A DNA stretch of 64,000 nt from Akebia trifoliata (GCA_017979445.1 CM030718.1:27337021-27401020), one strand, 5' to 3'; counted from the stretch's first letter, positions 44,875-56,085 are shown. Numbers and translations: made by a program. Notes: generated by a model not told the origin, from the letters alone.

Positions 44875-46241
44875 GAGTCTGAGCGAATCTCCATAAATTT
44901 TTCTAAGGTAATCTCTGATCTTCTATGGTACCAACTGCAATCCTTCGAATAAACTAACAAATTCCCCTTAATCACCATTTGCTAGGGTTTTATCACAGAC
45001 TAAGTTACGTTTCCATCAAAGAAACGAGAAAAAAACCCTAACTGGAATTTAATATCTGAAAACAGATGGTTTTTAGATGGAAATGTAGGTTTTTAAGCAG
45101 TTTACGCATATCAGGTGCTTGATAAATTTTCTGTTTGGTTGTTTAATTTCTAAATCTGAATGTTGAAGAATCTCTGAATCATGGGTTCATTCTTGCTTAA
45201 TCAATTATCACTGTATTATTAATGTTACTTCAATCTGTTTATTTTTGCATTTTAGGTGTTCGATAAATTGTCTGTTTGGTTGTTTAATTTCAAAATCTGA
45301 ATCATGGGTTCATTCTTTCTTAATCAAATGTCACTTTTGTATTCAAGTTTCTTGACTTTCAATTAATTTTTTTTTTGTCTTCTTATATATCCTCTCAATA
45401 ATAGAAGAATGAATTTTTTTTTTGAAACCTTAGTTTATTTATAATTCAATTTCTAAGCTCAAAATTTTCAGTAATGCCAAAGGAGATTTAGTGGTTTAAT
45501 AGTTTCATGATCAAGTAATCGTTGATAAAATAATGGGTTTCTTGTTTTATTTTGTTCTCTTTGAAAAATGATGATTTACACTTCAAATGTTTTCAAGAAA
45601 GTTCAGAAAATGTCGCTCTATACGAATGCCATTTCATATATTTCGGTATAAGATTATGTGGTCACATTGCAAAACAACTTTGAGGTCGTGGGTTCGAGTC
45701 CAGCTTACCCATAATAAATTTTTTTGTGTGGTCACGTTAATTTTATGTGTTTTTCGAGTTAAGAATTAATATTCAAGCGTCGTTTGAGTTGTGACTTTCT
45801 CACTAAAGAAACTTAGATGGATCGTTCTTTATGCGAAAGTTGAAATTGTCTATAAATTTATCACTTATTTTAGTATGGTAATCTGTTATACAATAAACAA
45901 TAAGAAGTTTCATATGTAAGAAAGCCTCTGCCATGTTGAATAGCCTGCCATCCAAGGCCTCATTTGGATAGCGAAGAGCTTCTGTCTCCGATGGGGAAGA
46001 GCTCATCAGGCAGAAGCTCATAGCAGCCTTAAGGATGCTTCTTAATAATGAGCTTTGAGCTCTCGTCAGAACCAATCCTAACAGGAAGCAAGTTTCTGCA
46101 ATATTACTCAGAATGATAACTAAGTTTATGATTTATTATTTTCATTTAGATGGATTTTCTTTTCTGATTCTTATTTTCTATAATTTTGATTGTCATGGCT
46201 ATGCATGTGTGATGCATAATTTCAGTTCGTTCTTGTTAGGG
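44836..46241 (+). promoter_or_regulatory. 5' leader exon and leader intron of RRM gene
   Basis: A (CT)n tract at 44838-44870 followed by 'gagcgaatctccataaatttttctaag' looks like a leader exon with a donor at AAG|GTAATC (about 44911). The acceptor is 'ttcttgttag|ggatg', two bases before the ATG at 46242. The intron would be about 1.3 kb and holds a SINE-like B-box segment ('gtgggttcgagtcc' near 45690) and a possible MITE piece near 45950-46050. Inferred from splice consensus; additional leader exons are possible. Confidence 0.55.
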
Positions 46242-48104
46242 ATGTCTCTGTTTCTGGGTAATCTCACTCCTAACATTCGACGGGAGGAACTTGAACGTGT
46301 TTTCAGGAGGTTTGGGCGGAGTAACGTGAACCTCAAAGAGGGATATGGATTTGTAGTTTATGATCTTCCCGCAAATGCAGAGAAAGCTCTGAGAGCATTA
46401 CGAGGAAAGAATATATGTGGGGAACCAATATCTCTTACATGGTCAAACAAACAACCCAAAGCTTTTCAAAGGTTTACGAAAGGTTCCAGATTCTATGAAC
46501 CGTACCATCGAAGGAATGCCACCAGAAATGTAGATTATGGTATGAGAAAAACGAGTTCACATGATCAAAAAGAATTGAAAATGGCTGCCAAGCATCCAGA
46601 TAACGAAGCAGGAGGAGCTCACATGGATGATTTGTTTGTTAAGGAGAGAAGTTATCACCATGACAATATTGAAGATTGTGAAGGAGAAAAACATCAAAAT
46701 CCGAAAGAGAACTCAATGGAGAATGATAGATGGGGTGAATGTATTAGTGACCCATTGAATAAAAATGAAATGGAGAATGGAGTTGACTTTGAACGTTATG
46801 AAGCTTATCATGGTTATGATAGAAGAGATGAAGACCGAAACCACCAGATGACTAGTTCTTATGGTTCTCCTCGGGAAAGCTCTTGGGTAAAACCTCGAAG
46901 AGAACGAACTATTAATACAACATTGAAGAAGCCTGATCATTCAAAATCACGTCAAATCTGTTTCAAGTGTGGCCTAATCGGTCATAGAATGCGTAACTGT
47001 CCTCAAGCAGATGGTTATCGACGAGAGAAGGTTTCCCAATTTGATCGTAGGCAAGACAAAGATGTTAGTTTTAGAGGTAGAGGTGAAGGGGGGCTGAAAA
47101 GACTAAGACCTACATCATTGGAAGGGCCTTATTCAAGTGGAGATCCTTTGCAAAGGGACAGCAAGAGTAAAGAAAATTGTGGGTATGAGCTTAAAAGGGA
47201 CTCTAGAAGGAAGAAGAGACTTGGGAGGGAGCATAGAAGTCCAAAGAAATATCTTGGATGGAAAGCAAAGAGGTCTGCATCTAGATCCCGCTCACATTCA
47301 CCGTCCTCCGGGACCAGTTCCCAGTCAAGGTCAAGATCAATATCTTCAAGGACACACTCACCGTCTTCTAGTTCAAGGTCCATGTCGACATCATCTTATC
47401 TAAGGTCTGACAGCTCTAGGTCCATGTCGAAGTCAAGGTCTCCTACATCCTTGTCTTTGTCCGTGTCATTGGACCCGCCTTTACCATCTTCTGTCAATAA
47501 GTTGCAGATGGAGACTTCCCCAAACAAATCCAAGTACCTTTCGATTAAACAGGGAGAGCCAGTGCAAAGTGATTCAAGTTCAGAGAATTACGAACCGAAA
47601 ATTACTGGTGTCACACCGAAAGATCAAAATACATTGCCTTCCTTCGAAGTTGAGGTTGAGATGGCCAAGGATCAATTTGGGCAGTCGGAAGACTATGGAA
47701 ACCATTCTACGTCCAAGATTCTATATGAGATAAAAAGTCCTTGCATGGATCCTATGGAAATGGAGCAAACACAGGCAACATTTGAGAAGCCAAACCCAGA
47801 GGTTTCTGTTCATTCCCGGATTAAAAATTCTACAAGCATATCAACACATGAGATGTACACGGTTCTGAAACACTATGGCTTTGAAGTGCCAGAAGAAAAT
47901 GAAGGTCACTTACCCATAGAGGCTCACTTTGGGTCTGCTCGGCTCTGGCCATGGGAGATCATTTATTACCGACGATTGAAGAAGGGCTCTATTTCGGCAG
48001 AGAACTATGCCAGACGGGTTGCGCAGAATAGAGAATTTGGTATTGTGGATAAATATATTAGAAGCAGTAGTGGGTGGGTTGAAGGTGATCAAAGCAAATT
48101 TTGA
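46242..48104 (+). CDS. RRM / CCHC zinc-knuckle / RS-rich RNA-binding protein
   Basis: 620 residues from the ATG right after a splice acceptor; the open frame continues 43 codons upstream but that part is intron. RRM at about 1-72: RNP2 LFLGNL (3-8), RNP1 EGYGFVVY (33-40). CCHC zinc knuckle at 240-253 (CFKCGLIGHRMRNC: C240, C243, H248, C253). Arg/Ser-rich region about 343-415 (ASRSRSHSPSS, SSRSMSKSRSPTS). A C-terminal block from about 530 (HEMYTVLKHYGFEVPEE ... ARLWPWEIIYYRRLKKG ... ENYARRVAQNREFGIVDKYI) looks conserved and ordered and is not a domain I can name. The layout fits an SR-type splicing-related nuclear protein. No standard gene symbol assigned. Confidence 0.88.
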   Translation: MSLFLGNLTPNIRREELERVFRRFGRSNVNLKEGYGFVVYDLPANAEKALRALRGKNICGEPISLTWSNKQPKAFQRFTKGSRFYEPYHRRNATRNVDYGMRKTSSHDQKELKMAAKHPDNEAGGAHMDDLFVKERSYHHDNIEDCEGEKHQNPKENSMENDRWGECISDPLNKNEMENGVDFERYEAYHGYDRRDEDRNHQMTSSYGSPRESSWVKPRRERTINTTLKKPDHSKSRQICFKCGLIGHRMRNCPQADGYRREKVSQFDRRQDKDVSFRGRGEGGLKRLRPTSLEGPYSSGDPLQRDSKSKENCGYELKRDSRRKKRLGREHRSPKKYLGWKAKRSASRSRSHSPSSGTSSQSRSRSISSRTHSPSSSSRSMSTSSYLRSDSSRSMSKSRSPTSLSLSVSLDPPLPSSVNKLQMETSPNKSKYLSIKQGEPVQSDSSSENYEPKITGVTPKDQNTLPSFEVEVEMAKDQFGQSEDYGNHSTSKILYEIKSPCMDPMEMEQTQATFEKPNPEVSVHSRIKNSTSISTHEMYTVLKHYGFEVPEENEGHLPIEAHFGSARLWPWEIIYYRRLKKGSISAENYARRVAQNREFGIVDKYIRSSSGWVEGDQSKF

Positions 48105-48269
48105 TAGATTTCTTTGTTTTTCAGCCAACATACCATGTAACCCTCTAGAATCCAAACATGTTTTTTACTTGTAACTCTGCTTTTGTTGAATCTACATGCA
48201 CATTTACTATCAGGTTTCCATCTGAAGATATGAAGAGGTAGTGTAGAATGTATATTGTTTGATTCTAGT

Positions 48270-48413
48270 CATGGTTTTAAATCTCGTCCGAGACTGCATC
48301 TCAGTATCATCAACCATCGAGACAAGTTGACAACTCATCTCAAAGGCATATTTTGTTCCGACTCGGAAGGCATTGTTCTAAATCTCTTGGGAGATGACTT
48401 GGTCTCATTCATG
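48270..48413. mobile_element. CATGG-ended MITE, perfect 8-bp TSD
   Basis: Starts CATGGTTTTAAATCTCGTCC and ends ...GGTCTCATTCATG. ATTCTAGT flanks both sides (48262-48269, 48414-48421). Inner 'ctcgtccgagactgcatctc' resembles the copy in the mTERF pseudogene. Confidence 0.8.
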
Positions 48414-48421
48414 ATTCTAGT

Positions 48422-49442
48422 CCACACCTAATTTTCAGAATGCATATGGATGAGCTTTAGAAATTATCTTTCATGAAGGTTGATGTTCTATGCTGGTTTT
48501 GGCATATATTTTCTGTTGTTACGTGCCACACTATGGACTTTTTTCTATAGTTAGTTGTTGCAGTAAACCTCTTATTATAGTTACAAAGTTCGGATTCGGT
48601 CAGATAGATTTGGGAAAGTTTTGTACAAAAATGGGGAAATTATTTGGAATATATGAGTGATTTTCTAGTTTCTTTACAAAACCCATCATATTGAACATCT
48701 ATAAAATGCATTTGTTTTCTTGAGATTTGAATGTTGAAGAAAATAAAATTTTGAGGGTGAAAGGGAAAAAATGTTTCCACGACTAATTGATAAATTACTT
48801 GTTGATTTAATTTAATAGTCCTTATTTCAAGGATTTTATAAATGGTTGGAAAAAATCAGATAATTTTGTGACGACACTTATCTATTATTACTTGTCACAT
48901 ATATTTGTTGACATTATCTATCAGAATTAAATTTCCAAAAAACTACTTTTCTATTTCTCAAATATGTTCTCAATATATAGTCTTAAAAACAATGCTATCA
49001 GGGGCCCATTGACCGATTAATGTTTGACCCACATTCCATGGATCTATACTAAAAATATCAGCCTATTGGTGATTCTATGGGTTAGGCCCATGGATAAAAA
49101 TATTGGTTATTTCGTCACAAAGGGTGGTGAGAAACCAAAATTAGTGTTTTTTTTTAATTATTTTTTTTCAAATTATATCGATGGGAAAAAAAAAAAACTT
49201 TCTTTAAAAAAGGGTCTAACTCGTAGATTCGTGAAAAGGACTCTTAAAAAATAAGAAAACCCAACAGCGTAAATGTGAAATTCAATAATACATATAGCCC
49301 GAGGATACATATGTATCACTAAGATAAATCTTCGACAGTTGGAATTTCGTGTTTATAAGAATTTCATGTTTAAGTCTTCTTCTATAAATCTACAATTCCA
49401 AACCTTTAAATAAATCCAAATATACCATATATAAGGTATATC
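48422..49442. other. Intergenic, no gene recognised
   Basis: AT-rich 3' flank of the RRM gene; only short frames, for example 49024-49254, ending in poly-Lys from A runs. Confidence 0.4.
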
Positions 49443-50010
49443 TGGGGCTGCAGCCGGGGCGAGCTGGCCCGAACTCAACCCAATTGATGGGCAAGCTTGG
49501 GCACGTTACGTAGAAGATGAATTAAGCCTAGGTTACAGTATTTCAACCCTATTTCAATTTGGGTTGAGAGTATGAGCAACCTGAACCCAACACTACATAC
49601 TAATATATAAATATTTTTATATTAATTATAGATTTTTTTTATTTAACTTTCTTATTACATCTTATTATTATGACTAGTGGTACAATTAGCTATAATACTA
49701 ATGTGAACTCTAGTTTACCATGGTTTGTCTAAATGTTCTCTTAATGATGGATTTGAAGGTTGTATGCATTTTATTTACTACTAGTTTTGTTTTTGATCCC
49801 GTATATATTTTTTTTTTTTGAATAAAATAATTATTTACTAATAAAAATGAAATTAGGGTTATTCCAACGAGTCCAACTCGACCAAATCACTTCGATCTAA
49901 CCCGAAATCAATCTTATTTGATCAAGTTTGGGCCTGATGGTCAGATTGAGTTGAGTTCGGGTTGAGGGTTTTGTTAGTTGCGTTTAATATCAGCCCAAGT
50001 TGCAGTCCTA
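49443..50010. mobile_element. hAT-like non-autonomous element, 568 bp
   Basis: Ends TGGGGCTGCAGCCGGGGC and reverse complement TAGGACTGCAACTTGGGC; GGTATATC flanks at 49435-49442 and 50011-50018. The next layer ('cccgaactcaacccaattga' facing 'ttgagttcgggttgag') is also inverted. No coding capacity. Confidence 0.85.
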
Positions 50011-50430
50011 GGTATATCCACCATTTTCTAAATATTGTAAAAATGTCAGTAATTTTGACTTTTAGTACACCCCTATTTTGTACTTTCCCCTGAAAAAAGT
50101 AAATCCTTAATAAAAATACTCACACACAACTACTAAATCACCAATCAGACCAATTCTTAGTTTACAAGTCCAAGAAAAAGTGGGCCAGACATAATTGTGA
50201 TTAATAAGCCCCAAAGTGCATGTTATGTCGCACTTTTGTTCAGTTCAAGTCAATGCCATGTTGATCATATCTTTCCAACCATCCGATCAATTACTTTCTT
50301 TGGGATACGAACATGATCATGTACAAAAAGGGTCCCACATGAAGCCCATGATGCAATTTTCTTTAGATCTTGTGTTGGATTTGTGTTAACATCACTAGGC
50401 TTGTCTATGACAATATGGTTATAAGTCCCG

Positions 50431-50740
50431 TTCGACACTCAAAGTTAGGGGTCAACATTGGGAGTTACAGTTGGTCTATATGACTTAAAAGTTTCAGATT
50501 GAGTTGATTTCTTTTGAGGATGATCATTCTCATAAAAAATTTAGCCTAATCTGAAACTTCTAACCCCATCAAAAGTGATTTATAAATTAACGATAAAAAA
50601 ATCATGATTCACAATTCTAAACCACTTTTGATGGGATTAGAAGTTTCAGGTTGGACTGCTTTTTTAACAAAAAATTATTCCAATCCAAAACTTTTAAGTC
50701 ATATAAGACTATTGTTGTCTGTCGAACACTTCCTTATAGT
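50431..50740. mobile_element. Foldback element related to 30322-30654
   Basis: 'gttcgacactc' and 'gtcgaacacttcc' at the ends, then 'tatatgacttaaaagtttcag' facing 'caaaacttttaagtcatataag', and an inner pair around 'cacttttgatggg'. Motifs such as 'gaggatgatca(t/-)tctc' and 'agaagtttcagg' resemble the 30-kb foldback. Duplication weak (GTTATAAGT / CTTATAGTT). Confidence 0.55.
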
Positions 50741-51187
50741 TAAGTTTATACTTTCTATCTTTAACTTCTCACCTAGTCTCTAAATAAACAAAGAGAAAAT
50801 CAACAAAAACCCATTATTTCTTTTTACCATATACTATCATCATTGTCAAATATTTAAATGTAAATAGTTGGGGTTGGTTAAATAAATCTTCTTCTTCGAT
50901 TCAATTCTATCCAGAATCACATCTTTTATTAGTGAAGTTGAAAGTATGTTCATACATACTTTCATTATATTAGTCTTATATACCTTCAAGTCTTTTTAGA
51001 ATCTTCAATTTGTATAATTTTTCTAATTGAGATTGTAATCACTTTTCGTTGATCGTAACAAAACATCCATTTTTTTTCTTAATTCATTGTCTATTTACTC
51101 CATTTTCTCAAATGCTCTCAAATTTCTCTATTGTAAAGTGGAATATGGTCATCTTTCTTGAGTGGGGCTGTGGATTAGTGTTGAGAG

Positions 51188-51389
51188 CATGGTTTTACAA
51201 TTCATTTTGACATCTCGTCTCGAACGAGTTTTCCAATACATTTGAGACATCTCGTTCAACAATGAAAAAAATGAACGTGAAATTTTAAATCTTATCCGAT
51301 ACATTGACTTGTTTGTCCATCTTGTCCATGCCTGATACTGAGACCACTCGGACAATACGTCTCGGTCTCGGAATAGTTTTGAAACCATA
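51188..51389. mobile_element. CATGG-ended MITE
   Basis: Starts CATGGTTTTACAATTC, ends ...GTTTTGAAACCATA; internal 'acatctcgtctcgaacgagttttccaat' and 'acgtctcggtctcgg' match the 32248 copy. Flanks GTTGAGAG / ATTAAGAG agree at 6 of 8. Confidence 0.7.
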
Positions 51390-51787
51390 ATTAAGAGAGA
51401 GAGAGAGATGGCAACAACTAGTAAAAAAAAAGGGGGGCAGGGGGGAGGGGGGAGGGATTAAACAGGTTGGGCAAATAAAGAATGAAGGGAAGAGAGGATG
51501 GCATTTAGTGAGAGAAAGAGGAGCTAAGGGTGAGAGAGGTGGAAATAAATTTGTATTTATCAATCTGACGTAATACCCTCATTATTTTCTCAACTGTCTC
51601 AATTACTGTTGCATTAATGGAAATTCAATCCAAATGGGCTTCTTCTTTTCAATGCTTCATGGCTCGAACTACCCAACCCCACTCCTCTCTCTTCCCAAAT
51701 CACCCTTCTACCTTCCCTTAATTTACTTAATTACACCATTTAAGCTATTTTTTCCTTAATTATTAAATTAGCTTTTTCTTTTTCATT

Positions 51788-51788
<1 letters not shown>

Positions 51789-51839
<51 letters not shown>
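51789..51839. repeat. (AT)n(GT)n microsatellite
   Basis: About 15 bases of AT followed by about 36 of GT. Confidence 0.95.
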
Positions 51840-51840
<1 letters not shown>

Positions 51841-52522
51841 CACATAATGTGTGTAGTTGTGTAGAAGATACATTATTTAATATCACAGACAGATGAGAAA
51901 GTGACCAGACATAATTGCTTTAAGGTATATTTCTATCAACTCTGAAATATGTGGACACAAATGCCCTTCTGTGCTATAAATCCATGCACTTAATTACTTC
52001 ACATGGTCATTGTTAATGCAATGTGAATATGGTAATTTCTTTCTTCTCAAGAATACCCTTTATTAGCTTCTACTTTAATTATACTAGTGGGTGGTGGCGT
52101 CGTCGCACGAAGCTACAGTTGACATGGGAAGATATTCCTAAGGATTCTCAAGAAAATAAATCCCTAAGAAATTTTTACTAAAACGTATATATTTTTCCTT
52201 GTTTCTTAGACCGATGTTTGATGTTTTAACTCAAATGTGGTTCGAAGCAAGGAAATTCCTTTCATTTAAAAGTAAAGAAATCAAACATAAACAAAGACAG
52301 AGATTTAACGTGCTTCAGCTTAGTTGTCTACATGTATGGAAGGAGAAGAGAGTAGGGGACAATTGTATTCATGGTGTCTCAATAAAGAGCACATGATAGA
52401 AACATTAAGTACAATAAAAACTGTACGACAAGGTTTAAGGCTCTTCATCAAACATACGGCTGAGATAAAAGAAAAGAAAGGAAAAAAAAAAACTAGTTTC
52501 TAAAGGAATGGTACTGTTTTTT
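51840..52522. other. Intergenic, no gene recognised
   Basis: Short frames only; nothing resembling a gene. Confidence 0.4.
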
Positions 52523-52690
52523 GAATAATGTTAAAGTGACCTCGAGATTGTACCTCATATCACACATCCTGACGTGAACGTATGTAGGATCCATAGTTGC
52601 TTTTCATCGAGTAATGAGTCAAAAAGCATCTATGGTTCCTACACACTTTCACATCAAGATGTGCGTCTTGAGGTCACTCTAGCACGACTC
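52523..52690. mobile_element. Foldback MULE-type MITE
   Basis: GAATAATGTTAAAGTGACCTC ... GAGGTCACTCTAGCACGACTC, same arm class as 16793 and 32704. Flanks CTGTTTTTT / TTGTTTTCA match partially. Confidence 0.8.
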
Positions 52691-53029
52691 TTGTTTTCAG
52701 GGATATTTTTCTAAGAATTCTCAAAGAATCCTCCCTTACAACCCTTCCTTTGATGCTCTAATACAAATGTCATTTCAGACTAGTATGTTCCTTTCGGTGA
52801 TGAGCAAACAAGATCTTGTCCCGTAAAGTCAAAGATACTAACCTCAAAGGCTCTCAATCAAATAAATGTGCCATCGTTCGAGGATTTTCTTAGGGTTCTT
52901 CAATAAAATGGATCCTAGGAAAGTCCTATTTAGCCCTAGGAAACCCTCTTTTCCCTTCCATCTCTCTCTCTCTCTCTCTCTTTTCTTTATTTATTTATTT
53001 TCCTTTATTTTTATAAACAAGCCCACTAG

Positions 53030-53300
53030 TAGTGTGTAATTTGTAGGTAGGTGTGAATATAGGTTTTAAACTCAAGTTGTGATATCAACCCTTTCATACT
53101 TCAACCAACTTATCATATTGGCACCTTTTTTTCGTTTAGGCGGGCCGCATATACCAACCACCCTAACACATGTTCAACATTTAAATGTAGTCATTTTATG
53201 TGGAGGGGAACATAGAGATTTGAAGGTGTGACCTGGGGAGCAAACCTGATCAGCTTTACCATTTTATCATCTCAACTAACCATTGATGGTAAGTTGGCAC
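53030..53300 (-). mobile_element. Two SINE-like family C fragments
   Basis: On the minus strand 53135-53030 reads 'aagttggttgaagta...gatatcacaacttgagtttaaaacc', a relative of the 1088 and 60862 copies. A second tRNA-like segment lies at 53220-53300 ('aatggttagttgagatg...tcaggtttgctcccc'). Both lack full boundaries. Confidence 0.45.
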
Positions 53301-53648
53301 CTTAAAATACAATAATTCCCTTTCATCTCAACCGTACACATTGTAATTTTATTGTTTGTTTGAGGTTAGAAAAGTCCATAAAATAATTCTCACATATTTA
53401 GCCAACACACCAACATAAACCAAGATCCTTTGATCAGAAAACCTAAGCAATTGTAGTCAGCCCTGTTTACATTGTCTTCAGCAAAGGAGGACCCAAAACA
53501 AAATAGAAACACACAGACTACCATAATGATATTGCTGACATTCTATGCTAGAGAAACCAAAAAAAAAAAAAAAAGTTAAAAAACCTAAAACAAAAGGACC
53601 CCCCTAAGAAGCAAAAACTAATAGTAATATTTGAACCCATAAACATGC

Positions 53649-54338
53649 CTAATTCTTCCTTGTTTTCTTACCCTTCTTGTTGTTGTTGCTGCTGCTGCTG
53701 TTGTTGTGGTTGGGATTGAGGAAATCAAGCAAAACAGTGCTCTTGCATTTTGGGCATTTGGGATCTTCCCCAGACAACATCACATACATCAAACAACGTG
53801 GGCACCCCACCAACACCATCGATGTCGCTTCGGGGCTATTCGAGTGGTCACTATTGTTCAACTCAGATGACACACATGAGATCGTAGGCGATGTTGGTGA
53901 CGTAGATGTCGTAACCGATGGGTTCGGTTGTTCTACAAGTGGGTTCACCCTTGGAGGTGAAAGGTTCAGCCTCAAGTCTAGCTTTGGATTCCTTCGACTC
54001 ATATTTGTATAGTAGATCTCACCGGTCTAATAATAAGAAGAAATATAACAATATTTTTAAAATTTAGAATTAAATTGAATTAGTTATAAATAGTTAAAAG
54101 AAATTAAATATGAACATGGGTATGTTACCTTAAGATTGAGGAACTTTTGCCAATCACAAGGCAGTAGGCAAGGCTCCTCTAATTCGATCAGGGACGAAAT
54201 GGGTTTGGGCTGAAAGAGATCAAGAGTTACTAATATGGGTCGAGGGAGATGGTTTAAGCTTGAATTAGAGACAACACCATCACCACCACTGTCACAAACA
54301 TGGATTTGTTGCTGTTGTTGTTGAACATGTAAGGCCAT
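53649..54338 (-). CDS. CFL1-like protein: partial WW domain plus GIR-type EAR/zinc-ribbon region
   Basis: Two exons, 54338-54129 and 54026-53649 (GT-AG), 195 residues. N-terminal poly-Gln (6-11), then a WW-like segment LPCDWQKFLNLKTGEIYYTN (59-78) that has the first Trp and the Tyr pair but lacks the second Trp. Residues 79-92, MSRRNPKLDLRLNL, are the start of GIR1/GIR2-type repressors and include an LxLxL (EAR) motif. A Ser/Thr/Pro linker follows, then a compact Cys4 module: C145, C148, C161, C164 (VGCPRCLMYVML, PKCPKCKST). The tail is Asn/Ser/Lys-rich. The architecture matches CURLY FLAG LEAF1 (CFL1), a regulator of cuticle/epidermal development acting with HD-ZIP IV factors; GIR proteins interact with GL2. 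Function is inferred. Exon 2 alone could start at M79. Confidence 0.85.
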
Positions 54339-54356
54339 TATATAAGGAATTGAAAG

Positions 54357-54382
54357 GAGAGAGAGAGAGAGAGAGAGAAGGG
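54357..54382. repeat. (GA)n microsatellite in the leader of the CFL1-like gene
   Basis: About 12 GA units, 19 bp upstream of the ATG, so it reads (TC)n in the minus-strand leader. Further CT-rich sequence continues to about 54470. Confidence 0.85.
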
Positions 54383-54579
54383 TTTTATTTAAAGCTTAAT
54401 TTAATTATGGGGGAGAGGTGGAGGGTATAAAGAAGTAGAGAGAGAAACAGAGAGGGAAGGAAAGAAGGGGGATTGAATGGAATTGAAGGATTGATAGAAG
54501 ATGAATGTAAATTTTGAGGCCAGAGAAATGTATTTATTGTAGGAAACAAATTTGCAATTACAAGGGTAGGGTGTCTTCA

Positions 54580-54682
54580 TTCATTGCTCTTATAGTCTTA
54601 GTTTGTGCATCTCAAAAGCATCTAATCCAAGTAAAACTTATAGTCATAGTTTGTGCATCTCAAAAGCATCTAATCCAAGTAA
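54580..54682 (+). repeat. Tandem duplication, period 48 bp
   Basis: 'agtttgtgcatctcaaaagcatctaatccaagtaaa' occurs at about 54600 and again 48 bp later, with 'cttatagtc(t/a)t' before each. Confidence 0.9.
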
Positions 54683-54857
54683 ATCAAATAAGAGTTAGAT
54701 TGGATTCTATGTGTGTTTGTGTGAACTTTTTCATTTGGGTTTTAGGTTAGCTTTATATTTGAACTATAGTTTGAAGGTTAATTTAGTAATACCCCTTTCG
54801 AAATTGGTGGTATTAGGTTTGCTTTCTTGATCTAAATCAACATTAAGTACGGGCATT

Positions 54858-55045
54858 AATTCCTCAGGGCCACCCGCAAGAGCGTACCCTCAGTTACCTG
54901 GTGTGTGTAATGTGTAGGTGTTGTATGTGCCATGGGACTAGTCCTTGGATAAGACCATGGTCTTTGAACTGGACAAAAAGCTAGATACAGACACAATTCA
55001 TTGTCCACAGGGATACTCGATTATCAAAAAAAATAAATTATCATA
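54858..55045 (+). mobile_element. SINE-like element, family B, with A-rich tail
   Basis: Starts 'cagggccacccgcaagagcgta', passes through 'ctggtgtgtgtaatgtgtagg' (the part shared with 7564 and 60114), and ends 'gggatactcgattatc' plus an A-rich tail. The most complete copy here. Confidence 0.55.
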
Positions 55046-55551
55046 AGTAAAAATTTAATATCATTCACAATGATCTTTAAAAATTAAATCATTCCTAGAA
55101 AAAAAAAAAAATCAAAATTTCATCATTAACTCATCAACAAAAAGCAACCTTTGGCTTTGGGTCTAGGGCTAAACATCAATTTCTTATGGAGGTATTAGCA
55201 AATTACCCTATTGATGGAATCAACTCAATGAGCCAAGTTAGTGGATTGTCGAGTCAACTCATCAACTTGAAACTCTATTGATAAATATTATCATTTATTT
55301 TTAAATATTTATAAATCTAATTAATTTCATTTGAATCATGTCACTTTCAATTCATGGACTCAACTTCGAGTTTTAAAACTATGATTTGAACAAATTTATA
55401 AGGTGGGGGCACTTGGAGAGTGCTTTTGAAATTGGCTTTGCATGGTATCCGACATTGAAATAAGCATGCACCTTCAAAATTTTGATAAAACCCTCTTCAC
55501 AAGATGACATGTGGATTTTTGTATTATTTCACATCCCTATATTTTTACTAA

Positions 55552-55721
55552 GACTAATGATCAAAGGACACGTTGACACATACACGGTCTGTATGCAACT
55601 GACGTGGCAAGGGTACGAAATTGTAGATCTTTTCTTTGTGTGTCTCTAAGAAAAAGATCTATGGTTCTGTGCCTTTGCCACTCAATCACGTACATTTTAG
55701 TGCGTAGGTTTATCACAACTC
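55552..55721. mobile_element. Foldback MULE-type MITE, perfect 9-bp TSD
   Basis: GACTAATGATCAAAGGACACG ... GTTTATCACAACTC, flanked by TTTTACTAA at 55543-55551 and 55722-55730. Inner arms 'caactgacgtggcaaggg' / 'ctttgccactca', centre 'gtagatcttttctttgtgtg'. Confidence 0.9.
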
Positions 55722-55736
55722 TTTTACTAATATTTA

Positions 55737-55942
55737 GAGTCGTGATTTTCTTACGCCCCCTGTGACATAGTTCCCATACGCTCCTCGACATGACATAAGC
55801 TAGAACCATAGATTTCCTCGGCATACACAATTATGCATTCCCATAAATATGTATAGTTGTGTACCCCGAGGAAAATTTATGATTCTAACAATGTCACATC
55901 AGAGAGCATATGTCAGAGGAGGGAGTCAGAAAATCATTATTC
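55737..55942. mobile_element. Foldback MULE-type MITE (left unit of a composite)
   Basis: GAGTCGTGATTTTCTTACGCC ... GAGTCAGAAAATCATTATTC. Central hairpin 'aaccatagatttcctcggcata...taaatatgtatagttgtgta'. Left flank TAATATTTA has no match directly to the right, but does match sequence after the next unit (TAATATTAT at 56086). Confidence 0.8.
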
Positions 55943-56085
55943 TAAGTGCAATGATTTTCTTATGCCCCCATCACAAAATCACATATCATTTGCCTCGAGA
56001 TACACATATTCATAAATATTTTTCTTGTGTATCTTGAGGCAATTGATCTACGGTTATGTGATGGGGGCGTGTGTCAACATGAACC
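55943..56085. mobile_element. Foldback MULE-type MITE (right unit of a composite)
   Basis: Left '(g)caatgattttcttatgcccccatcac' faces right 'gtgatgggggcgtgtgtcaacatgaacc'; inner hairpin 'catttgcctcgagatacac' / 'gtgtatcttgaggcaa'. Directly abuts the previous unit. Confidence 0.75.

Noticed and set aside
45640..45730. Possible tRNA gene ('gtgggttcgagtcc' B box)
   Set aside because: No matching A box at the right distance and no acceptor stem; better explained as a SINE-like fragment in the leader intron.
46113..46241. Upstream in-frame extension of the RRM protein (43 residues)
   Set aside because: A clear acceptor (ttcttgttag) ends two bases before the ATG at 46242, and the RRM RNP2 begins three residues later, so the extension is intron.
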